Counted from the first letter of the stretch, positions 43,501 to 46,035 are shown. The stretch is DNA of 64,000 nt from Scolanthus callimorphus (GCA_033964015.1 CM066912.1:33607205-33671204), one strand, 5' to 3'. Translations and numbers: made by a program. Notes: generated from the letters alone by a model not told the origin.

Positions 43501-45686
43501 CTTCTTTTGGCGGCACAGCTTCAGGGTTGAGCGGAGCGAGTGTCGACACGATTTTCCTTACGGTATTAATATATAGATATTAGAATATTAGTGTTTTCTC
43601 ACGTGTTTATTCAAAGCGGTCAGAGCGGAAATGACCTGCTTAGACAACTAAATTTTAAATAGAAAGGTCAGGTTAGCTCAGATAAGCTTGATTTTTTGAA
43701 TACAGACTCCTTGTCTGATTAAAACCAAAATATCAAAGATGGCTTTTTCTTAATGGATCCGCCTTTGAATTATTAGGCTTTAAACTTTGGTTTCTGTACC
43801 ATTTTATGGGAGAATTAGTACTTTGATGAGGAATTATGCAAACTTTGTTCAATCACATCTAAAATTCATATTCTTCAAATTTCTTTAAAATGTGGAATTA
43901 AGCTTTTGGTCATAGAAACTCTTTGTATACGGAATCTTGAGCTTATATATTGAAATTTAGCGAAGTAAGACATTTCATTTTTGGTCATTTCCGCTCTGCC
44001 TTCAAAGCGTCGTATATTAGCAACATCTCGTATGTCCCGTATGTCCCGTAGCATCCGTGCCTTCGAAACACAAGGCTTTGAAGCGCTCAAAAGAACGCCA
44101 AAAATATTTGTGTCAGCTCCACGCTTCAACGCAGAGCAATAGCACGAACCACAATTATTCCCCCCTCCACCCAGGAATCATTCACCCCTCCCCCCTCTTG
44201 GCCCCTTAAAGCTTTACATATATCCCCCCGGAATTTTGACGCCGTGTTTTTATCCTTTCTAGCTTATTCCATACAAACGCAGATGGGCTGTAGTGATCAA
44301 AGGCAAGAAAATACTGATAAAGATAATCACGAAGAAAGGCATTGTAAGATTTGACCATCCCTTCAAACGAAAACGGCTCAAACTGCCCATCCGTCGAATG
44401 TCCGTCTATTTCAAGAATAAATACAGAAACTTGAAAAAATGTTGCAGAGGGATAATTTTCGTTATCGGCCAACGTCAATATTTTGTGAGTTTTAAAGGAG
44501 GGAAGGTAAAAGTGTTGCAAACAAGTGGGCAACTGCTGCTAAATGGAGTCGCCATCGCAAAAGGAGGGGATACAGGGGAATAAGGAAGAAGCGACGTGGA
44601 CGCTACTGGAGAAGAGGACGGTATTCCAAATAAGGCGAAGACGATGGCGAAAACGAAGCAAAAGCTGGTGGCGTCGTCGTCGTCTCGGAAGAAGAGGTCG
44701 AAGATCAAAAAAACGGAGAAGCTGGTGGGGTCGTCGTCGCGGAAGAAAATCAAAGAAACGAAGCTGGTGGGGTCGTCGTAGTCGTGGCCGCAGTTTTCGA
44801 CGAGGAAGGCGTCGAGGTAAGAAGCTTTACTCTTTCTATTGGCTCTGAGTTATAAGCCCAGAAGCGCGGTTGAAGACAATAATTAAAATAATAGATCAAC
44901 ACTTGAAACCAGGCAAAAATACATTAAATCTATTCTTAACGATCTTTCCGTTAATTGTCTCATCCGAAAGACGTGACCACGTGTCTTCATTTATATCCAC
45001 AATGGCAAAAAAATAACCGCGAACGTTTTCCCATTTCAGATCACGTGGCATTCATTTGAATAAGCTCTTTGTTTGGGTTGCTTTCATATTCATATATCCT
45101 TCGGTGCGTAGCAGAAAAACAAAGAAAGAATACTTATGGGAATGCCACGTGATCTGAAATGGGACAACATTACGCCCAAGGTAAAGAGGTCTATTACCGA
45201 GGGGGGAGCGGATCTTGCAAGATCTTTTTTTATTCCTCTGTTATGCGTTGAGAATTTTTTTCTAATGAGAAAGAAGGGCTTCAGTCACCATTTTGCCGTG
45301 TAGAAAATTTTTTAAGCCCCCCCCCCCCCCCTCCCACTTCAAAAGTTAAATGGTCGGCCCCTAAGGGAAGGTAACACATGCTTTAGTGAATCATTTCCGT
45401 TAAAAACAATGTTTCTTTATCACGAACAGATAAGATCAAGACACCACTTTCCCATAAGGACGTGAAGGCCGCAGTCAAACAAGCAGCGGCCAAACAAGCC
45501 GCAGTCAAACAAGCCGCGGCCAAACAAGCCGCGGTAGCAGTCGCTCCCGCACCTGTGGTCAAAACAAAGAACACCGCGGCAACCAAGGCAATGCACCCCC
45601 CTGGACCGAAGAAGATGAATACCCTAAGAAAGTGTAGGGCCACTGTAAGAGCCCTGAGCATGCCGGGAATATGGCGGTTACCTTAA
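1..45686 (+). CDS. Whole-gene span: many-exon gene for a giant Arg-rich basic protein (5' partial)
   Basis: Nineteen exons can be placed on the + strand; each is listed separately. I linked them because each has an AG acceptor and GT donor, because the reading phases match at 16 of 18 junctions (13 of those in phase 2), and because the composition is the same throughout: Arg and Lys dominate, with Tyr, Trp, Val and Ile, and hardly any acidic residues. Long exons repeat one plan, with a strand-like module, an Arg-rich helical block, then another strand-like module. The sum is about 5.3 kb of coding sequence. No known family is recognised. The C-terminal Lys/Ala tail and Arg blocks recall sperm nuclear basic proteins and H1 tails, but a matrix or mineral-binding protein is equally possible. 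I see no signal peptide, but the 5' end is missing. One gene is the simplest reading. Two or more neighbouring genes of one family cannot be excluded, especially around the phase breaks at exons 5/6 and 14/15. Confidence 0.62.
892..1032 (+). CDS. Basic-protein gene, exon 2
   Basis: The acceptor is tgttttcag at 883-891 and the donor is cag|gttagt at 1033. The exon is 47 codons, in phase 2 at both ends, and begins V-R-R-V-G-G-T-W-R-Y-R-W. Arg, Trp, Tyr and Thr alternate with hydrophobic residues and there is no Arg-only block. It ends T-F-R, the same ending type (aromatic residue then split Arg codon) as exons 3 and 5. It lacks any ATG-led ORF and was found by its splice sites and composition. 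Confidence 0.6.
1759..2371. mobile_element. Inverted-repeat element with TA target, containing a second element
   Basis: Ends TACAGTGGTACCTCTA (left) and TAGAGGTGCCACTGTA (right), i.e. TA-CAGTGG...CCACTG-TA as in Tc1/mariner-type MITEs. Inside, 1951-2344 has its own ends (TTAAAGAGCC and GGGCTCTTAA) and is related in inverse orientation to 40226-40460. Confidence 0.65.
2742..3260 (+). CDS. Basic-protein gene, exon 3 (long, strand-helix-strand)
   Basis: The acceptor is ttttttttttgcag ending at 2741 and the donor is cag|gtgaga at 3261. The exon has 173 codons with no stop and is in phase 2 at both ends. Residues 1-55 alternate basic with Val/Ile/Tyr/Thr (for example KRTIVVTRRSVYKK). About residues 60-115 are a continuous Arg/Lys/Gln block with no Gly or Pro for long runs, which should be helical if ordered. 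Residues 120-173 return to strand-like sequence with GRRAVAI and GGRWKRISVNFR. This exon shows the whole architectural unit most clearly. An opposite-strand ORF at 2980-3276 is its shadow. Confidence 0.72.
3763..3866 (+). mobile_element. Fragment of G-tract inverted-repeat element
   Basis: A run of 30 G followed by tacctgtctccttcgtgcct and atcttttagggtaa matches the right half of the element at 61423-61914. The other half is missing. Confidence 0.55.
3868..4246. mobile_element. 380-bp inverted-repeat element, copy 1
   Basis: Begins acagagcggaaatgacctgc and ends in ttagtcatttccgctctgt. The interior matches 43618-44001 closely. In intron 3. Confidence 0.75.
4414..4487 (+). tRNA. tRNA-like sequence (tRNA-derived SINE or decayed tRNA)
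   Basis: 74 bases whose ends pair as a seven-base acceptor stem (gacctgg with tcgggtc, two G-T pairs). There is a clear A box (tagctcagctggtagagc) and B box (ggttcgaatcc), and a T run follows after a few bases. The anticodon loop counts eight bases (tgtactat) and the T stem has a mismatch, so a functional tRNA (Tyr-type GTA if any) is doubtful. It sits in intron 3 of the basic-protein gene. Confidence 0.5.
4641..4910 (+). CDS. Basic-protein gene, exon 4
   Basis: The acceptor is ttcagag with AG at 4639-4640; the AG two bases earlier would put an immediate stop in frame, so the later one is chosen. The donor is aag|gtacct at 4911. The exon is in phase 2 at both ends. It starts with a strand-like part (GRWVGRIGRFRSVFYF) and then turns into a long Arg/Gln/Lys block with alternating R and Q, ending R-I-R. 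The Arg-Gln run comes from a CAA/CGA-like repeat in the DNA. Confidence 0.68.
5014..5051. repeat. Short perfect hairpin
   Basis: tacagaatactaattag / ctaattagt attctgta pair around acca. Together with the repeated blocks at 5130-5240 and 5370-5480 (aaggggaccactctagtgaa, tatgttgttttagtccg) this is a repeat-rich part of intron 4. Confidence 0.6.
5130..5520 (+). repeat. About 210-bp direct repeat, two copies
   Basis: gaaggggaccactctagtga, tcttctctcgtagagcagta, gagactatatgttgttttag and tgggacaggaatcatgcct occur at 5137-5270 and again at 5368-5495. Confidence 0.75.
6352..6774. mobile_element. Inverted-repeat element carrying a nested element
   Basis: Left end aataggccatgttcgaattacgc. The right end, gcgtaatt + cgaacctgggctatt, is interrupted by the nested element 6496-6752. 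Removing the insert restores the pairing. Confidence 0.6.
6496..6752. mobile_element. Nested element with ATACCTGCC ends and poly-G
   Basis: ATACCTGCCAAC at the left and GTTGGCAGGTAT at the right, flanked by cgtaattc and ggtaattc (an 8-base duplication with one mismatch, hAT-like). Inside lie CTCCCGG repeats and a run of about 32 G. Confidence 0.65.
6825..7065. repeat. Inverted repeat around TAGCGCTATTCAC
   Basis: ctactagtaggctatagcgc (6890) pairs with gcgctataagttatagcctactagtag (7038). The inner part has tgacgtcatccattgttatt. A relative lies at 20030-20172. Confidence 0.6.
7862..8269. mobile_element. G-run inverted-repeat element with internal tandem units
   Basis: cccgggggggtgctcc...cggggatgctcggcc at the left and ggccgagcatccccg...ggagtacctcccccccc at the right. 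The interior has repeated cctgaaaa(a/c)cctacccctt units (7936-8004 and 8131-8218). Ends 137 bases before exon 5. Confidence 0.7.
8406..8609 (+). CDS. Basic-protein gene, exon 5
   Basis: The acceptor is tttttctgttgcag ending at 8405 and the donor is cag|gtacct at 8610. The exon has 68 codons and is in phase 2 at both ends. It starts R-R-Y-Q-K-G-F-R-R-M-R-R and ends S-V-N-Y-R. It has fewer Arg runs than exon 4 and more Ser, Thr and Ile in alternation, so it is mostly strand-like. The downstream splice to exon 6 does not fit in phase (see exon 6). Confidence 0.66.
8706..9093. mobile_element. Small inverted-repeat element with TTAA duplication
   Basis: TTAA-AGGGGCTGTGTCACG at the left and CGTGACACAGCCCCT-TTAA at the right, with a perfect 15-base terminal repeat. 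TTAA targets suggest piggyBac-type mobilisation (inference). It starts about 100 bases after exon 5. Confidence 0.75.
9872..10075 (+). repeat. About 46-bp tandem repeat, five copies
   Basis: Units contain tagcgtgcacttggctgcgg, then gttttgtgtttttatcgcgg and cc. It lies 160 bases upstream of exon 6 in intron 5. Confidence 0.85.
10236..10818 (+). CDS. Basic-protein gene, exon 6 (longest Arg block)
   Basis: The frame is open from before 10236 to the donor ttg|gtaaga at 10819 (phase 2). The best acceptor by pyrimidine tract is ttttccactttag ending at 10235, but it gives phase 1 while exon 5 ends in phase 2. A weaker AG at 10295-10296 (start 10297) restores phase 2. The protein has a strand-like start (W-K-C-R-F-S-G-R-Y-L-R-Y-R), about 100 residues of Arg-rich helix with runs such as RRAQRRARARARRLARLRRR, then a Tyr-rich end (KVYYNSKRRRYYLGRKR). 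Either an exon between 5 and 6 is missed or a short indel is present. Confidence 0.66.
10968..11117 (+). repeat. 15-bp tandem repeat (acatttaccagattt)
   Basis: About ten copies with A/G variation (ccaaattt or ccagattt). It lies in intron 6, 150 bases after the exon 6 donor. Confidence 0.9.
11487..11791 (+). CDS. Basic-protein gene, exon 7
   Basis: The acceptor is cttttctccctgtag ending at 11486; tg|g joins exon 6 as Trp. The donor is g|gtaaga at 11792, leaving phase 1. Residues 1-50 are strand-like with an NGRVLMRY turn, and residues 55-101 are an Arg/Lys block with some Glu, most like a charged single helix. The helical block continues into exon 8. The 43-bp tandem array begins only about 15 bases after the donor. 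Confidence 0.7.
11806..13610 (+). repeat. 43-bp tandem array, about 42 copies
   Basis: The unit runs from gctgacgtacttgtattggt through tctgtctgtctgtatatcgg to caa. Copies differ mainly at two A/G positions (tGAcgt or tGGcgt; atcGGcaa or atcGAcaa), and a few have one-base indels (near 12581 and 12716). The unit has no stop in any minus-strand frame and 43 is not a multiple of 3, so all three minus frames stay open for over 600 codons. These ORFs are artefacts. Many copies contain TGACGTA, a CREB/ATF-like half site. The array starts some 15 bases after the exon 7 donor. Confidence 0.95.
13645..16920 (+). repeat. About 90-bp tandem array rich in CTGT
   Basis: Regular 90-bp units (13741, 13831, 13921, 14011) with gtctatctgaatttctgttt, gtctgactgttctctctgtc and a variable T run. 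Further right the unit lengthens by added CTGT/TTGT steps to about 100-130 bp. It is continuous with the 43-bp array through a short CTGT-rich bridge, suggesting one origin. Cys/Leu/Ser ORFs in it are artefacts. Confidence 0.93.
17030..17400 (+). repeat. Three ~126-bp repeats with CRE palindromes
   Basis: Copies begin near 17041, 17167 and 17294 (gtcatacca cg(c/t)ga, tgcaccccc, ttgccact, acttcacccaagttt, gattgtctgag). At their joins lie TGACGTCA sites. 17281-17300 is the perfect palindrome TGACGTCATCGATGACGTCA, and 17152-17172 is a near-copy. Confidence 0.85.
17710..18070 (+). CDS. Basic-protein gene, exon 8 (densest Arg)
   Basis: The sequence ttcagaaag gives two AGs. The second (17708-17709) gives phase 1, matching exon 7, and is chosen. 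The donor is cag|gtaatt at 18071 in phase 2. Of about 120 residues roughly 50 are Arg. Residues 1-45 are (R)3-4 separated by single Glu, Leu, Asp, Asn or Gly, encoded by a decayed CGTCGTGAGCGC-type DNA repeat. The rest is strand-like (RLTVRVKLSSVYVSRSR). A 77-codon ATG ORF in another frame (17686-17919) is a shadow. Confidence 0.7.
18388..18703. mobile_element. Small inverted-repeat element (GTTTACACTTGC ends)
   Basis: aaggccggtttacacttgcg at the left and cgcgacaaaaattgcaagtgtaaacgggtctt at the right. The interior is rich in TCGCG. A decayed relative lies near 34550-34680. Confidence 0.65.
19088..19262 (+). repeat. About 54-bp tandem repeat, three to four copies
   Basis: Each unit has acccagcgaag(c/a)aactggg followed by a ttgtgtt...cagacccaaatcagg part. 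It lies in intron 8. Confidence 0.8.
20030..20172. repeat. Relative of the TAGCGCTATTCAC inverted repeat
   Basis: tatagcgctattcactgttt, then aacaatggatgacgtcagcg tgaacagtgctata at the other end. It lies just upstream of exon 9. Confidence 0.55.
20237..20499 (+). CDS. Basic-protein gene, exon 9 (one-base frame break)
   Basis: The acceptor is cccttctgttttcag ending at 20236 and the donor is aag|gtaaag at 20500. The frame is open from the start (Y-R-H-W-G-V-S-V-K-K-D-Y-W) through an Arg/Ala block, then meets TGA at 20436-20438. One base more in the A4 run at 20432-20435 would continue into a matching Arg/Lys/Gln frame that reaches the donor in phase 2. This is either a real deletion or a sequence error. 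A GTT-type microsatellite begins about 40 bases after the donor. Confidence 0.58.
20540..20825 (+). repeat. GTT/GTC trinucleotide microsatellite
   Basis: Long run of gtt with gtc, gct and ggt interruptions. It gives poly-Thr, poly-Val, poly-Cys and poly-Leu ORFs in different frames, which are artefacts. It begins 40 bases after the exon 9 donor. Confidence 0.93.
21361..21591. mobile_element. Small inverted-repeat element (GGTGCACACT family), copy 1
   Basis: ttaagcctggtgcacacttgcgac...acataagaaa at the left and gttatgtcgctagtgtgcaccgggcttaa at the right. Same family as 24986-25213 in reverse orientation. Immediately upstream of exon 10. Confidence 0.75.
21710..21912 (+). CDS. Basic-protein gene, exon 10 (one-base frame break near end)
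   Basis: The acceptor is tttttttgtttcag ending at 21709. The open frame includes GKLRVIKVKVSVTSSGKRSL, strongly strand-like, and meets TAA at 21876-21878. One extra T in the T3 run at 21872-21874 would carry the frame to a strong cag|gtaagt donor at 21913 in phase 2. Other readings: a donor at 21875 (ttt|gtaaag), also in phase 2, or a true stop that would end a separate gene here. Confidence 0.52.
22472..22972 (+). pseudogene. Reverse transcriptase fragment (fingers region)
   Basis: 166 codons up to a stop, ending just after the ILPCFSKIYERAI motif. The next piece resumes 200 bases later in another frame, so it is a pseudogene of the LINE described above. Confidence 0.75.
23171..23509 (+). 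pseudogene. Reverse transcriptase fragment (palm with FADD)
   Basis: 112 codons with GVPQGSILGPLLF and FADDTNLTF, the catalytic box of the palm domain, followed by LSLWFRTNKLSPNTKKT. It is cut by a stop where the thumb should continue. Confidence 0.75.
24986..25213. mobile_element. Small inverted-repeat element (GGTGCACACT family), copy 2
   Basis: cacccggtgcacactagcga at the left and cttatgtcgttatgtcgcaagtgtgcaccaggctt at the right. Lies 128 bases upstream of exon 11, as copy 1 does for exon 10. Confidence 0.75.
25341..25595 (+). CDS. Basic-protein gene, exon 11
   Basis: The acceptor is cttttctttctgcag ending at 25340 and the donor is aaa|gtgagt at 25596, in phase 2 at both ends, with no frame break. 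It begins V-L-C-G-G-R-L-Q-R-I-R-K-G and contains NGRVHRFRSLFNVQLRR and KGRWRILRRGRLRTTKLRR. It is mostly strand-like with evenly spaced basic residues and several G-R turns, and no long Arg run. An opposite-strand ORF is a shadow. Confidence 0.7.
26134..26509. mobile_element. G-tract inverted-repeat element, copy A
   Basis: Run of 26 G, then tctcccatttttttggtct and gatcgtcgtatcttttaggg. The right end is gacgatcatccccgaccaaa, aaatatgggagt and a C run. Same family as 38984-39429 and 61423-61914. Confidence 0.75.
26531..27545. mobile_element. About 1-kb inverted-repeat element with TTA duplication
   Basis: TTA-GGGACGGACCATTTGATA at the left and TATCAAATGGTCCGTCCC-TTA at the right, extending into a G/C run on both sides. 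TTA duplications are typical of PIF/Harbinger-type elements (inference). No transposase ORF. A truncated left end is repeated at 33752-33790. Confidence 0.75.
27677..28100. mobile_element. G-tract inverted-repeat element, second family
   Basis: ccccaggggggtactcggat...cgtgacggggg at the left and cccccgtcatctttgtacccgagtacaacccccc...ctgggg at the right, about 140 bases upstream of exon 12. The interior repeats ggtattttttgggt(a/t) units. Confidence 0.75.
28240..28565 (+). CDS. Basic-protein gene, exon 12 (one-base frame break)
   Basis: The acceptor is aattttttcatag ending at 28239; aa|g gives Lys with exon 11. The first half reads RTVTVVKRVHKKFYYFGK and then hits TGA at 28391-28393. The second half, one frame back, is RRIKRKWRRRRRQKRRP followed by more Arg, reaching the donor g|gtaaga at 28566 in phase 2. 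One added base in any of three short runs (T4 at 28366, A4 at 28373, A4 at 28386) would join them. Confidence 0.6.
28790..28980 (+). repeat. About 63-bp tandem repeat with ATTGG boxes, three copies
   Basis: Each copy has tactacaacgcgc, ttctgattgg(c/t)tctcagcca and a tacataaa(a) end. The ATTGG (inverted CCAAT) and ATAAA spacing is promoter-like, but the position inside intron 12 gives no target gene. Confidence 0.7.
29012..29251. mobile_element. Small inverted-repeat element
   Basis: CTTAAAGGGGCACTCGCACAC at the left and GCGTGCGAGTGCCCCTCTAAG at the right. It belongs to the same AGGGGC end style as 8706-9093. Lies in intron 12. Confidence 0.65.
29391..29542 (+). CDS. Basic-protein gene, exon 13
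   Basis: The acceptor is tttttttaaag ending at 29390; cg|a gives Arg with exon 12. The donor is c|gtgagt at 29543 in phase 1. It encodes about 50 residues in frame without a break. The sequence is strand-like, with Y-I-K-A-G-G-I-V-Q-V-G-R and a duplicated six-residue unit (IVQVGR twice, an 18-bp direct repeat in the DNA), ending R-P-Y-Y-G. It is followed by a 7.6-kb intron filled by a LINE and foldback elements. Confidence 0.64.
30664..32829 (-). CDS. LINE reverse transcriptase ORF (minus strand), intact 721 codons
   Basis: Reverse transcriptase with the fingers motif IVPIHKKGNTDDVDNYRGIT, FIDFSKAFDTIPRS, GVKQGCVLSTTLFNLYLSDL and the YADD box at residues 307-310. The C-terminal region has R-I-S-A-H-R-L-E-I-E-T-G-R-Y and a CTKC...HFLVRC zinc-knuckle-like motif, common in LINEs of this kind. 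The listed start is a GTG in an open frame, not a true start, since the protein continues from the endonuclease upstream. It lies antisense in intron 13 of the basic-protein gene. Confidence 0.85.
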   Translation of the reverse strand: MHKKNATLPLEVLFRFFKAQRQAAPLTANASLGNDTSQDHSLLQEGGALDYQIEAAELSTAIKGLKNGKSPGFYNILNEIIMITHAKLESPLLFLFNKILSSGQWPKDWGLGLIVPIHKKGNTDDVDNYRGITLLPSLSKVLASILNNRLYNYLEEMGLLRQEQGGFRKKNSTIDNIFVLKTLIDKYVKSKPKKKKNFLFSCFIDFSKAFDTIPRSRLFEKAAKMGVTGKFLSVLTNMYECDCVAVKGDGELSETFSSNLGVKQGCVLSTTLFNLYLSDLSENLARIKQPLNDRLEIRGAPVSHLLYADDLVLVARNETLLQQYLDYLSVFVEKNGMRLNLEKTKVVVFNNTGKAMSNYIFKYQNHIVQNVTSYKYLGLTFSAVGTFNLAKTELKKVALKALFKLKTTMGDSFRTDLRLTMHLFDSLIKPILLYGSEIWGVDAPRKERDPIEAVHTKFCKLALGVGKKATNNACRAELGRYPLSVDAKYRAFNFLTKLKEPRSGFMSHHVFLDCLELNNKTDWLVKIKDMIYTLGLGELWINMTETQRINLQHAKALLKQRLQDIEFQNWLSEVSDDDKKSGHKNKLRTYRTFKLTYTLEPYLLNVHTIKHRIALTRLRISAHRLEIETGRYERPYKKPEERICTKCDLKETEDERHFLVRCKLYDRLRKEVLDGMETKKLIKKTNRNNEDVLFHCLINPPGKIQKEVSEYVFKCFKMREK
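32846..33551 (-). pseudogene. LINE endonuclease C-terminus, truncated and frame-shifted from the RT
   Basis: About 235 residues in a different frame from the reverse transcriptase. It contains TVDYVISDESLIG and LSDHCSISY, the last endonuclease motif, and a basic linker. The 5' end stops at a run of 19 C at 33551-33569, so the catalytic first half is gone. The frame change at 32829-32846 shows that this copy is dead as a full element. Confidence 0.75.
33895..34130 (-). mobile_element. Probable LINE 3' end fragment
   Basis: Plus strand shows (ACAGA)n then aacctttattt. Read on the minus strand this is AATAAAGG followed by a (TTCTG)n tail, the same 3' end design as the other LINEs here. No coding part remains. 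Confidence 0.4.
35056..36214. mobile_element. Inner foldback element (~1.16 kb, near-perfect inverted repeat)
   Basis: Starts AATCCGTGGCACAAACCGGC and ends GCCGGTTTGTGCCACGGATT, flanked on both sides by gaaaag. The two arms of about 480 bases match nearly base for base around a ~200-base centre. Minus and plus ORFs within the arms (35195-35821, 35912-36127) mirror each other and are not genes. Confidence 0.82.
36343..36433. mobile_element. 91-base hairpin element
   Basis: aaggccggcacagactaggg...gactagtcccagggacta on the left is the reverse complement of the right half around ataataatctaag. Several GACTAGTC palindromes lie within each arm. Confidence 0.75.
37191..37355 (+). CDS. Basic-protein gene, exon 14 (one-base frame break)
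   Basis: The acceptor is ttgttcattttag ending at 37190. Phase 1 fits exon 13, and c|gt cgt aga gives R-R-R-L-R-V-R-I-R. TAG follows at 37260-37262. From about 37230 another frame, one base back, is open to the donor gg|gtaatg at 37356: GGCGIASIWIRGRDKSKRR, then GFNCVVVNAKGIIVYRG. One missing base between 37225 and 37262 explains this. No long homopolymer lies there, unlike the other breaks. Confidence 0.5.
37490..37735 (+). repeat. About 120-bp direct repeat, two copies
   Basis: gtgcagggtcaatat...cacgtgatagccc...tgttgaccctttgaa...gccgggctt occurs at about 37500 and 37614. It lies in intron 14, just before exon 15. Confidence 0.8.
37819..37911 (+). CDS. Basic-protein gene, exon 15 (start uncertain)
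   Basis: The donor is acag|gtatta at 37912, phase 2, after RMTRYRYR. The acceptor with the good T tract (attttttttag, ending at 37802) leaves the wrong phase. In the coding frame it would give D-G-K-V-I-R-S-K-G-F, which looks like the usual module. The AG at 37817-37818 gives the correct phase 2 but removes part of that module. I chose the phase-compatible start. Confidence 0.45.
38984..39429. mobile_element. G-tract inverted-repeat element, copy B
   Basis: cccggggg...actttttgtcggggatgatcgtc at the left and gacgatcatccccgacaaaa...tatgggagtcccccc...acccgggggg at the right. The interior is in the opposite orientation to copy A. Ends 82 bases before exon 16. Confidence 0.78.
39512..39771 (+). 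CDS. Basic-protein gene, exon 16
   Basis: The acceptor is ttctctttcctttttag ending at 39511; ag|a gives Arg. The donor is aaa|gtaagt at 39772, phase 1. The frame is continuous. It is less basic than the other exons, with many Phe, Leu and Ala (RKLFKLFRIFTRQQSGFRL, FRSSFAILGYAGPVFRG). It then becomes Arg/His-rich (KVRHKRRRHGP) with a short Pro/Leu end. Confidence 0.6.
40226..40460. mobile_element. Small inverted-repeat element (TTAA type)
   Basis: Ends TTAAAGAGCCTGTGTCAGCC and GGCTGACACAGGCTCTTTTA. The interior is related to 1951-2344. Lies in intron 16. Confidence 0.7.
40484..40522. repeat. AAT/ATT microsatellite
   Basis: aataataataatatt then attattatt run: a self-complementary trinucleotide repeat in intron 16. 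Confidence 0.85.
41100..41950 (+). mobile_element. 5'-truncated CR1-like LINE fragment in intron 16
   Basis: K-Y-V-D-D-L is readable at about 41103-41120 in one frame. The thumb region follows in a second frame (41210-41728: LNPRKCKSM, SFKLLGVYISEDLSWTAHCD, YCSLIRTIIEYAAVVY, LERVQRRAMAIIWP). The right end has AATAAA near 41930. The thumb closely resembles in style that of the intact copy at 56840. Confidence 0.75.
41210..41728 (+). pseudogene. LINE ORF2 C-terminal fragment
   Basis: 172 codons covering the reverse transcriptase thumb. It contains a short internal duplication (LYALRQLYALRFG) and ends in a stop before the usual C-terminus. Confidence 0.7.
42202..42413 (+). CDS. Basic-protein gene, exon 17
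   Basis: The acceptor is tactctttatttcccag ending at 42201, phase 1, matching exon 16 (a|gc, Ser). The donor is aac|gtaaga at 42414, phase 0. It is Trp/Tyr/Arg-rich with K-I-V-G-I-R-R-Y-G-R-N-W-R and repeated short GRxW units (GGRWCMWDGRKWIRGS). If the donor were not used, the frame would run on to TGA at 42462-42464, which would make this a last exon. The matching phase 0 of exon 18 favours splicing. Confidence 0.62.
42980..43535 (+). repeat. About 130-bp direct repeat, two copies
   Basis: gcttgaattagaacttagcc...gaatcttttccaacaaaaac...cttcgggattgtg occurs at 42983-43105 and 43411-43535. In intron 17. Confidence 0.7.
43618..44001. mobile_element. 380-bp inverted-repeat element, copy 2
   Basis: Second copy of 3868-4246 (cagagcggaaatgacctgct to tcatttccgctctg). 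In intron 17. Confidence 0.75.
44263..44816 (+). CDS. Basic-protein gene, exon 18 (two one-base frame breaks)
   Basis: The acceptor is tttttatcctttctag ending at 44262, phase 0; the donor is gag|gtaaga at 44817, phase 1. Three frames follow each other. To about 44560 it is strand-like (KKILIKIITKKGIVRFDH; GGKVKVLQTSGQLLLNG, with a CC pair before it). From about 44559 to 44625 it is KRRGYRGIRKKRRGRYWRRG. From about 44626 it is a protamine-like repeat of SWW, GRR and SKKR. One extra A at the A4 run 44559-44562 and one at the A3 run 44624-44626 would make it a single frame. The overlapping ORF at 44543-44848 is the third segment. Confidence 0.6.
45030..45163. mobile_element. Small element with perfect 24-base terminal repeats
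   Basis: cccatttcagatcacgtggc attc at the left and gaatgccacgtgatctgaaa tggg at the right. In intron 18. Confidence 0.75.
45430..45686 (+). CDS. Basic-protein gene, last exon 19: Lys/Ala tail and stop
   Basis: The acceptor is tatcacgaacag ending at 45429, phase 1, matching exon 18 (g|at, Asp). It encodes about 85 residues: a KAAVKQAAAKQ-type repeat (three to four units of about ten residues), an Ala/Val/Pro stretch (VAVAPAPVVKTK), then NTLRKCRATVRALSMPGIWR, with stop TAA at 45684-45686. The Lys/Ala/Pro run resembles the tails of H1-type linker histones in composition only. Another frame here is also open and Gln/Ser/Arg-rich but begins right after a stop. Confidence 0.55.
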
Positions 45687-46029
45687 AAGGCCCATCGCCA
45701 ACCACAATCCTTTGCGCGCCGAGGTATATTTGTCTCAATAACAGAAAATGTGCCTTATAGCGATACTCGAAACAAACTGTTTTTATTTAGGTATGTAAGT
45801 TCAGAGTTTAACTATTTTCCATCTAAATTCTTGCGATATTTATTTAAAAAGTGCAAGATGTAGCAATTCAAAACAAAAGCCCAAGTTCGCAAAGGATGGC
45901 GGTGGGCCTTTATACCACAGTTCTTTGCGGCAGTGCATTTTACCGTCATGCTTTGCAAGTTGGCTTCACGAACACGTTGGAATAATGTTGACGTCACAGC
46001 TTTCATATGTCACGTGGGCGATGATATTT

Positions 46030-46035
46030 ATTAAA
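46030..46035 (+). promoter_or_regulatory. Possible poly(A) signal of the basic-protein gene (ATTAAA)
   Basis: ATTAAA lies about 345 bases after the stop at 45686, and I saw no AATAAA nearer. This variant is common in animals but the match is weak evidence by itself. Confidence 0.25.
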
